Below are positions 1-4,619 of a stretch of DNA of 7,614 nt, piece after piece. Below the pieces are notes generated by a model. That model did no database searches. It saw only the letters and a list, made by a program, of their open reading frames with translations, and was not told the DNA's origin. The DNA lies in the NCBI GenBank assembly GCA_019454705.1, contig JACFNS010000054.1:2913-10526 (forward strand), in the 5' to 3' direction. The position numbers and the translations under genes were made by a program. This DNA is from Taibaiella sp. (GTDB taxonomy: Bacteria > Bacteroidota > Bacteroidia > Chitinophagales > Chitinophagaceae). Position 1 is the first letter of the stretch. The number at the start of each line of letters is the position of its first letter.

Positions 1-2
1 TG

Positions 3-1418
3 GTGACTAACGAAAGAAAATACGGGCCTCTTCGCAAGCAACGTATGCCAATGCGGGAGGGTATGATTCTTTGTGACGTAAAAAATACAACGTATTATGT
101 TGTTGACGGGAATAAGTCGACGATTTATGGTCCATATAATAGTATCGAGGGTTGTTCAAACAGTGCAGGCCATGTTGCATACACTATACCCATTGGCGAT
201 AGCCTCATGTATTATATAAACGGCAGGCACGTCGCTACCGCCGAACGTTTTGGTTTTTTAGATAGTATCCGAAATCGACGGCAAGACTGGTGTGTTTTTA
301 ATACTAAAGGCAATTTCTTATACACTATAAAAAAGGGGAAATGGAACTACTTGTATGTTAATAATAAACTTATTGACAGCTCCACTCATTATTACAACAA
401 CCTTTTAATAGATGAAGAGGACAACTACTGGTATTTAGCAGGCGATTTTGATAAAGAGAAGGGCTATAGCTTTATACCATCTGCACATCCTCCTCGAAAA
501 GTATGCTTGTTGCCGCAAGTACAGTTCTTGGCCAACAAGGTTTTGACTTACGACAATAATGATACATTGTATTATTTTGGTAATGCAGATAGTAAAGACT
601 TCTTCAATCCGCTTCCTTTCGATAAACCAATTGATTCTTTTCTGGTTGGTATGCTAACCTATGGCCAAACGATATTTGGGTATCAACTCAGCGCCAGGCA
701 AACTAATTACCGTCATGCGCCTGTTTATGCACCTAAAAGAGTATGTATAAATGGCGTTTGTAAAGACCTGCCTTACGAGGAAATATCGTTGCCTTGTATT
801 GACTCACATGGAAATTATGCATTGTTCGGGCTACGTGATTATTATATGTATAAGAATATAAATGGAGTAGAGCACAACAAGCCGCTATCAAAACATGGGG
901 TTCGTGCAAAGCCATTATCAATTGATGTAAGAGGTAATACCGTTTGTTATTACGAAACTGACGATTCTGTCTATGTGTACGAGAATGACAATTTATTCAG
1001 AAAGTGTCCTGTATGGCAATTTGAATTGGATGAAACAACGCGTATCTGGCAGAATGAATGGTTGAATGAAAAATTGCCCGTATTTCATCTTGGTGCAAAT
1101 ACCTATGTTGTATATAACAACCATATATCACCTCCCTTATTAAGGGAAACGAGGACACCATATGGCGACAGTGTAATGAGTGTTGGCCATATGATCTATG
1201 CCAAGGTTAATGAACACGGTTATTGGATATTGCAAAAAACAGGTACTCTACAGTATGATCTCGTAATTAATAACAGGAAAGTACAGTTGCCACCCGGTAT
1301 CAGTTTTGAGGGTTCTATGTTTGGCGCCCTGGCGCGTAATTTCAGGTACACTGGCAAAGAATTTATTTTTTACACGCAGCATGGAGCTGATATTTTCCGT
1401 TACAATTTGAAATTATGA
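3..1418 (+). CDS. Hypothetical protein of repeated beta-strand units, propeller-like; start at or beyond the left edge
   Basis: I do not recognise a named family. The frame is open to the left edge, so the true start may lie outside; GTG at base 3 is only the first possible start, with ATGs at residues 15, 17 and 21. The 471 visible residues are rich in Tyr, Asn and Gly and contain a recurring unit, roughly a Gly-Asn turn, a strand ending in Tyr, then an aromatic strand ending in Asn-Gly or Asn-Asn. It is seen near residues 55-75, 102-124, 269-289, 310-331 and 393-426. Such units suggest an all-beta, beta-propeller-like fold; this is inference, since no catalytic motif is visible. No signal peptide can be judged because the N-terminus is uncertain. 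The stop overlaps the next start as ATGA, so the two genes are probably cotranscribed and translationally coupled. Local base composition is low in GC (18 G+C in bases 361-420). Confidence 0.75.
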   Translation: MTNERKYGPLRKQRMPMREGMILCDVKNTTYYVVDGNKSTIYGPYNSIEGCSNSAGHVAYTIPIGDSLMYYINGRHVATAERFGFLDSIRNRRQDWCVFNTKGNFLYTIKKGKWNYLYVNNKLIDSSTHYYNNLLIDEEDNYWYLAGDFDKEKGYSFIPSAHPPRKVCLLPQVQFLANKVLTYDNNDTLYYFGNADSKDFFNPLPFDKPIDSFLVGMLTYGQTIFGYQLSARQTNYRHAPVYAPKRVCINGVCKDLPYEEISLPCIDSHGNYALFGLRDYYMYKNINGVEHNKPLSKHGVRAKPLSIDVRGNTVCYYETDDSVYVYENDNLFRKCPVWQFELDETTRIWQNEWLNEKLPVFHLGANTYVVYNNHISPPLLRETRTPYGDSVMSVGHMIYAKVNEHGYWILQKTGTLQYDLVINNRKVQLPPGISFEGSMFGALARNFRYTGKEFIFYTQHGADIFRYNLKL

Positions 1419-2311
1419 TAAGGTATAGTTTCTTAATACTGATAATACTAATGGCCGCAATATGCTGTAATGGGCAGAAAATGGCTGAAGACTATTACTA
1501 TCATCATGGGGCGGCAAAGTATCAGGACGACGGGAACCTGAAAGAGGCTGCGTTTCAGGATCTGAAATACCTGGTCGAACATCACCCGCGCAGTAAATAT
1601 TGCATTGATGCCTATTATGCAATTGGTGGTTATTATGAAGAAAAAGGAGACGACTATCAAGCGATTAATGCCTACAGGGCTATTTTAGATAGGTTTGAAA
1701 AATACCTGGATAAAGATTCTACCCTATCAGCTTCGTCGTCAATACCTAATGCAACCAATAAATTGGTTGACTTGTATGAGAAAACAGGCAAATATGACTC
1801 CGCTATTTATTTCTTATATGTTTATGACACGGTACTCCATCTCTTTTATGGTTGTGGTACAGGCCTTGAATATGAACAGGCGGCACGCACAGGCCGTATC
1901 TCTGATTTGTATGAAAAAAACAACCAGGTTAGTCAAGCTAAAAAAGTCTTATTAGCCGGTTATGTCTTTAATGGCGAATGGTCAGACCCCGTCATTTTGG
2001 AGCATATTATTGGTCGGCTGAAAAACCTATTCAAAAAACATGATGATCCGGCTCAATTAAAGGCCGAGATAGAAATCTCGGTTAACAATTATTATTTCGA
2101 TACGGTTTACCGGGACATAAGTGGAGCTGATACATTCGTTTTGTGCAATATCAATTTTGCAGGTGTCGAAATCAGGCATTACTATAAGGCATACTTGTCA
2201 GATGGTACAATAATTGATGATATACAAACCGGAAGAGAAATGCCTGACAGGGAAGCAATTATCGCCTACCTGAAAAAATCAGAATTATACAAAATGGTAC
2301 AAGAGCTGTAA
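1415..2311 (+). CDS. Secreted TPR-like repeat protein, hypothetical
   Basis: The 298-residue product begins with a short basic end (MIR) and a hydrophobic stretch at residues 5-17, followed by CCNGQ. I read this as a signal peptide cut before Gln21, a common arrangement in Bacteroidota. A lipoprotein anchored at Cys17 or Cys18 is possible, but the residues before them are a poor lipobox. Residues 26-97 look like two TPR-type helical hairpins, with Tyr/Ala-rich helices, a Gly-Asp turn near 78-79 and HHPRSKY between repeats, reminiscent of BamD/CpoB-like TPRs. Helix pairs probably continue at 113-145 and 155-183. The last 80 residues are unlike TPRs and may form a small alpha/beta domain. TPRs usually bind proteins; no enzyme motif is visible. 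The start is set by the ATGA overlap with the previous gene, with no evident ribosome site. It probably acts in the periplasm or at the envelope beside the upstream protein. Confidence 0.8.
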   Translation: MIRYSFLILIILMAAICCNGQKMAEDYYYHHGAAKYQDDGNLKEAAFQDLKYLVEHHPRSKYCIDAYYAIGGYYEEKGDDYQAINAYRAILDRFEKYLDKDSTLSASSSIPNATNKLVDLYEKTGKYDSAIYFLYVYDTVLHLFYGCGTGLEYEQAARTGRISDLYEKNNQVSQAKKVLLAGYVFNGEWSDPVILEHIIGRLKNLFKKHDDPAQLKAEIEISVNNYYFDTVYRDISGADTFVLCNINFAGVEIRHYYKAYLSDGTIIDDIQTGREMPDREAIIAYLKKSELYKMVQEL

Positions 2312-2338
2312 TATTCATTAGTTATCCTGTCCATCCGC

Positions 2339-2380
2339 TAATCCTGAATCCCGATAGCTATCGGGACTGATTCAGACAAT
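2339..2380. repeat. Palindromic repeat element with 18-base perfect palindrome
   Basis: Bases 2349-2366 read TCCCGATAGCTATCGGGA, identical on both strands. Flanking CTGAA (2344-2348) can pair with TTCAG (2371-2375) around a four-base bulge, extending the stem. The right flank CTGATTCAGACAA (2367-2379) recurs exactly at 4471-4483, so this is probably a dispersed element rather than a private terminator. It lies 37 bases after the stop of the TPR gene and could still stop or stabilise that transcript, although no strong T-run follows. Confidence 0.6.
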
Positions 2381-2387
2381 ATTTTAA

Positions 2388-2419
2388 TTTGTCAATTTTA
2401 CATTAATTCACTATATTTG
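2388..2419 (+). promoter_or_regulatory. Bacteroidota sigma-70-type promoter for the terminase-like gene
   Basis: TTTG at 2388-2391 and TATATTTG at 2412-2419 are separated by 20 bases. This fits the Bacteroidota primary sigma consensus of a TTTG -33 box and TAnnTTTG -7 box. Transcription should begin near 2424-2427, giving an untranslated leader of about 100 bases before the ATG at 2525. A small hairpin, GCGGA/TCCGC at 2424-2440, would lie at the very 5' end of the transcript. Confidence 0.7.
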
Positions 2420-2524
2420 TACGGCGGACGAATTATCCGCAACGCTCTTTGAATAAACTTGTTACCCTATTGACCTATTATCTTATTAACGTATTATCCA
2501 ATTAACCTTTTAACAATAAAAACC

Positions 2525-4036
2525 ATGAGAACCGAACACCGTCTGTTCGCCCACCACTACATCATATCGGGCGACAAAGAAAAAGCCTACAGCATCGTTT
2601 ATCCCAACGCATCGGGAGAATCACTGAAAGTAAACGCCCGCCGCCTGCTGCGGCGAAAGGAAATCCGCGAGTTTGTGGACCGCGAACTGACTGCCAACGC
2701 GCAATTGGTGCTGGCCGCCCGCCTGGCCGAGCAGGAGCGGCGTATTGCCGAGGAGTATGCTACGCTAGACCTTGCCCGCCGTAAACTCCGTGCCATCATC
2801 ATGGGCGAGCATAAGGTGAAGCGTTACTTTAAGTACAAGAACCATATAGAGGTGGTAGAGGAGGAGTGCAGCCCTTTCGCCGTCCTCCGTGCTATAGATA
2901 CCGACCGCAAGCTGGTACAGCAATTCTTCGCACTCAAAAATGCCGAAGCAGGGGGCAAAAATACTTCTGATAAAAATCCTCCCCCTTTAGGGGGAGTTAG
3001 AGGGGGCGGGGCTTCCCGCGACCGGGGCTATTCGCTGCCCTTGCCTCCTATGAGCGAGGGGCATAATATACCCCGGCACCTGCAACTGCAGGAAATGATA
3101 AAAATGGGCCAGGAAGAATTTTTCGACAAACACTATGGTCCCGACTTTGCGCCCGCCCTACGTGCCCGGGAAATAAAAGAACGCCCGTGGATGGAGCAGA
3201 TATATAAGGAAAGGGGAGAGCGTGTGCTCGACTATATCCCGTCAGAAGATGAATTCCTCGCCATGCAGGGTGTACATGCCTACAACAAAAAGCTGGAGCT
3301 GGCCCGCCGCGAAGAAGCTAAGCGGCTGAGAGAGTCTGGCCAGGGCATACCCGGTAACCCCGATGGTACAGTGGACATTCCCGAAATCATCCCCTCCACA
3401 CGCGACATCGACCCCATGTCCATCCCGGAACTTTTTCCTGCAGATGAATACACGACACCAACAGATAACCCAAGTCCTCCCCCTGGGGAAGCTAGAGGGG
3501 CTTCCTCGCGCAGTACAGACAACACACTGTCCCCCGCTGGCGGGGGTGGCGCGATAGCGCCGGGGGTGGAACACTCGCACAGGACAGACAACACAAATCC
3601 TCCCCTTGGGGGAGCTAGAGGGGCTTCCTCGCGCAGGACAGACAACACAAGTGAGAGAGCCGGATCCCTCACCACTTATAAAATCATTGTCACCAACCCC
3701 GAAACCGGGCAAAACGACCTGTCCCACCGCGATGGAGGAACCAATGAAGAAAATGACCCCGCCCTCCCTCCTGAACTACTCGCCAATCCTTTCTTCAAGC
3801 AGCCCGACCCATCGCTGAAAGGAAAAATAAACCCCATGGCTTTCACACGCGAAACAGTCCGGAAGCAATACACACCTGCAGAGATACATGAAATACTGGC
3901 CAAAGAATGGGAACAGTGCATCAGCAACCCCGACAGCGTATTCAACAATCCCGACAGTGAATATTATATACCGCCCGAACGCCGTGGCCCTGGCGGTTCT
4001 AATCCCTTCCTGTTCCCATCGTCGGATAATACTTGA
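2525..4036 (+). CDS. Terminase small subunit-like protein with repeat-expanded low-complexity C-terminal region
   Basis: Residues 4-60 resemble the small-terminase DNA-binding region (Terminase_2 type): an aromatic HHY near the N-terminus, a KAY motif at 20-22 before a helix, SLKVNARRLLRRKEIREFV matching the typical helix-turn-helix, then a charged helix to about 95. In phages this subunit recognises packaging-site DNA. No large terminase, portal or other phage gene lies nearby, so packaging is not implied; a domesticated or relic DNA-binding protein is more likely. Residues 141-167 and 311-380 are Pro/Gly/Ser-rich peptides encoded by palindromic repeats (NPPPLGGVRGGGASR at 151-165, with relatives at 315-328 and 358-370). 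Residues 185-275 are charged and helical, and 400-503 are polar and Pro/Asn-rich. At 503 residues it is far longer than typical small terminases, which are often 150-200. GC is high (40 G+C in bases 3301-3360), unlike the genes to its left. The frame is intact. The ATG follows a TTAAC-rich leader and a good promoter. Confidence 0.7.
   Translation: MRTEHRLFAHHYIISGDKEKAYSIVYPNASGESLKVNARRLLRRKEIREFVDRELTANAQLVLAARLAEQERRIAEEYATLDLARRKLRAIIMGEHKVKRYFKYKNHIEVVEEECSPFAVLRAIDTDRKLVQQFFALKNAEAGGKNTSDKNPPPLGGVRGGGASRDRGYSLPLPPMSEGHNIPRHLQLQEMIKMGQEEFFDKHYGPDFAPALRAREIKERPWMEQIYKERGERVLDYIPSEDEFLAMQGVHAYNKKLELARREEAKRLRESGQGIPGNPDGTVDIPEIIPSTRDIDPMSIPELFPADEYTTPTDNPSPPPGEARGASSRSTDNTLSPAGGGGAIAPGVEHSHRTDNTNPPLGGARGASSRRTDNTSERAGSLTTYKIIVTNPETGQNDLSHRDGGTNEENDPALPPELLANPFFKQPDPSLKGKINPMAFTRETVRKQYTPAEIHEILAKEWEQCISNPDSVFNNPDSEYYIPPERRGPGGSNPFLFPSSDNT
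2975..3020 (+). repeat. In-frame palindromic repeat element, copy 1 (PPLGG-RG type)
   Basis: The hairpin CTCCCCC-TTTA-GGGGGAG (2979-2996, seven-base-pair stem) is followed by a G-rich arm and GGGGCTTCC. It is read inside the terminase-like gene as NPPPLGGVRGGGASR (residues 151-165). One of the alternative forward frames hits TAG within the element, so the frame used matters. Two relatives lie at 3472-3510 and 3595-3633 in the same orientation and same reading frame. Confidence 0.75.
3472..3510 (+). repeat. In-frame palindromic repeat element, copy 2
   Basis: This copy has CCTCCCCCTGGGG, then AGCTAGAGGGGCTTCCTCGCG. It encodes the NPSPPPGEARGASS segment (residues 315-328). With its left flank it forms a 54-base unit (3461-3514) that matches 3584-3637 with six mismatches by my alignment. 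The stem is slightly degraded relative to copy 3 (GGGGAAG in place of GGGGGAG). Confidence 0.75.
3527..3569 (+). repeat. GC-rich two-hairpin element inside the terminase-like gene
   Basis: Two hairpins stand one base apart: CCCCCGC-TG-GCGGGGG (3531-3546) and GGCGC-GATA-GCGCC (3548-3561), followed by GGGGGTGG. The element is read as LSPAGGGGAIAPGVE (residues 335-349). It differs in sequence from the PPLGG-type copies on either side but is flanked by the same 12-base motif. An 11-base match to its start, CTGTCCCCCGC, recurs at 4068-4078 just after the gene's stop, perhaps a remnant of another copy. Confidence 0.65.
3595..3633 (+). repeat. In-frame palindromic repeat element, copy 3
   Basis: CTCCCC-TT-GGGGGAG is followed by CTAGAGGGGCTTCCTCGCG. 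It encodes NPPLGGARGASSR (residues 358-370). It shares 48 of 54 bases with the copy 2 unit when the left flanking 12-mer is included. Confidence 0.75.
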
Positions 4037-4080
4037 GATGACGGGTTTAATGCCGCGATAGAGTGTGCTGTCCCCCGCAG

Positions 4081-4215
4081 CCTACTTGTCCTCGTTTGCA
4101 ACGAGGATACCCCGGAACCGCGTTTGTAACGCCAATGTACAACAATGAAAAAAAACCTACTTATCCTCGTTTGCAACGAGGATAACCCGGAACAGCGTTT
4201 GTAACGCCAATGTAC
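4081..4215. repeat. REP-like two-hairpin repeat family A, two full copies
   Basis: Copies at 4081-4140 and 4156-4215 are 60 bases each with three mismatches, 75 bases apart start to start. Each has a long hairpin TCCTCGTTTGCAACGAGGA (4089-4107 and 4164-4182; eight base pairs, three-base loop) and, 12 bases on, a short hairpin GCGTTTGTAACGC (4120-4132 and 4195-4207). Both copies begin CCTACTT and end CCAATGTAC. The region is noncoding. The paired-hairpin shape resembles REP elements moved by RAYT (Y1) transposases; none is present in this window. Confidence 0.8.
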
Positions 4216-4216
4216 A

Positions 4217-4269
4217 CACCACTGGTCGAAGCGTCCCGCTTCGCCCCAAGATAAAAACAGCGTCCGCTG
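4217..4269. repeat. REP-like two-hairpin repeat family B, copy 1
   Basis: The long hairpin CGAAGCG-TCC-CGCTTCG spans 4227-4243 and the short hairpin CAGCG-TC-CGCTG spans 4258-4269, with 14 bases between. It begins CACCACTGG. It matches copy 2 (4332-4384) with four differences over 53 bases, all transitions, one of them in the long-hairpin loop, so the stems are preserved. It abuts family A copy 2 almost directly. Confidence 0.8.
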
Positions 4270-4307
4270 CCAAAACCAGGATAAAATATGAGGCCTAACA
4301 AAAAAAA

Positions 4308-4323
4308 CTACTTGTCCTCGTTT
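4308..4323. repeat. Truncated third copy of repeat family A
   Basis: CTACTTGTCCTCGTTT matches the first arm of family A and then stops abruptly at the middle of the long hairpin. The A-rich bases before it resemble the bases preceding the second full copy. Eight bases later family B copy 2 starts, repeating the A-then-B order seen at 4156-4269. Confidence 0.65.
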
Positions 4324-4331
4324 AAAAACAC

Positions 4332-4384
4332 CACCACTGGTCGAAGCGTCTCGCTTCGTCCCGAGATAAAAGCAGCGTCCGCTG
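4332..4384. repeat. REP-like two-hairpin repeat family B, copy 2
   Basis: The long hairpin CGAAGCG-TCT-CGCTTCG spans 4342-4358 and the short hairpin CAGCG-TC-CGCTG spans 4373-4384. It has the same orientation as copy 1, starting 115 bases later. It follows the truncated family A copy. Confidence 0.8.
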
Positions 4385-4419
4385 ATATGATGAAATAAAA
4401 ATCGAAAACAATAAAAACA

Positions 4420-4541
4420 GAACTTTTCAGAACCAAAACACATCCTGTACATTCTTAAATCCTGCAAATCCTGATTCAGACAAAGAAAACACCCGACCTG
4501 ATGAACACCGTTCGGACGGGGAACTTTTCAGAACCAAAACA
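4420..4541. repeat. 21-base direct repeat bracketing a short repeat-rich segment
   Basis: The same 21 bases (beginning GAACTTTTCAG, ending CCAAAACA) stand at 4420-4440 and 4521-4541, 101 bases apart. Between them are AAATCCTG twice (4457-4464 and 4466-4473), the 13-mer CTGATTCAGACAA shared with 2367-2379, and a small hairpin CCGT-TCGG-ACGG (4508-4519). No open frame of note lies here. The segment could be a small nonautonomous element with duplicated flanks, or two dispersed repeats side by side. Confidence 0.6.
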
Positions 4542-4588
4542 TACTAATCCCTAACCACTAACCCCTAACTACTATACTCTCTAACCCT

Positions 4589-4596
4589 TATCTTTG
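4589..4596 (+). promoter_or_regulatory. Bacteroidota -7 promoter box for the carboxylase gene
   Basis: TATCTTTG matches TAnnTTTG exactly and stands 24 bases before the ATG at 4620, so the leader would be only about 15-20 bases. No TTTG/TTG -33 box is visible about 20 bases upstream; that region is a CTAAC-rich tract instead. The start has no Shine-Dalgarno sequence. Confidence 0.55.
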
Positions 4597-4619
4597 CCCT
4601 GTTTTATTAACACGCAAGC

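Larger units (their letters stand above)
3461..3649 (+). repeat. Modular array of 12-base spacer motif separating repeat elements
   Basis: The motif ACAGACAACACA occurs exactly at 3515-3526, 3584-3595 and 3638-3649, with a three-mismatch version, ACAGATAACCCA, at 3461-3472. Starts are 54, 69 and 54 bases apart, all multiples of three, and each copy encodes TDNT or TDNP. The order is spacer, PPLGG element, spacer, GC two-hairpin element, spacer, PPLGG element, spacer. This is either nested insertion with a shared target or in-frame segmental duplication. Confidence 0.7.
4037..4619. other. Gene-free repeat island between terminase-like gene and carboxylase
   Basis: This 583-base stretch has no credible gene. 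From left to right it holds a possible fragment of the GC two-hairpin element (4068-4078), family A copies 1 and 2, family B copy 1, truncated A, family B copy 2, the 21-base direct-repeat pair, a CTAAC-rich tract (4545-4588) and the carboxylase -7 box. The hairpins may also end or stabilise the transcript from the terminase-like gene, but none is followed by a convincing T-run. Confidence 0.75.

Noticed and set aside
379..399. Metal- or nucleotide-binding site in the first protein
   Set aside because: No P-loop, zinc-binding or catalytic triad pattern could be supported; only repeat structure is visible.
3242..3727. Minus-strand open frames (161 and 131 codons) opposite the terminase-like gene
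   Set aside because: Shadows of a GC-rich coding region and its palindromes; palindromic repeats keep both strands open.
2525..4036. Prophage or active phage packaging module
   Set aside because: Only a small-terminase-like N-terminus is seen; no large terminase, portal, capsid, integrase or attachment site is in the window.
4081..4384. CRISPR array
   Set aside because: Repeats are few, of two families, 53-60 bases long, with irregular gaps and no unique spacers of constant length; no cas genes.
3964..4467. Minus-strand open frame of 167 codons with an internal VHWRYKR repeat
   Set aside because: It is a readthrough of the family A repeats (75-base period, a multiple of three) plus family B and the tail of the terminase-like gene; no independent coding signal or promoter.
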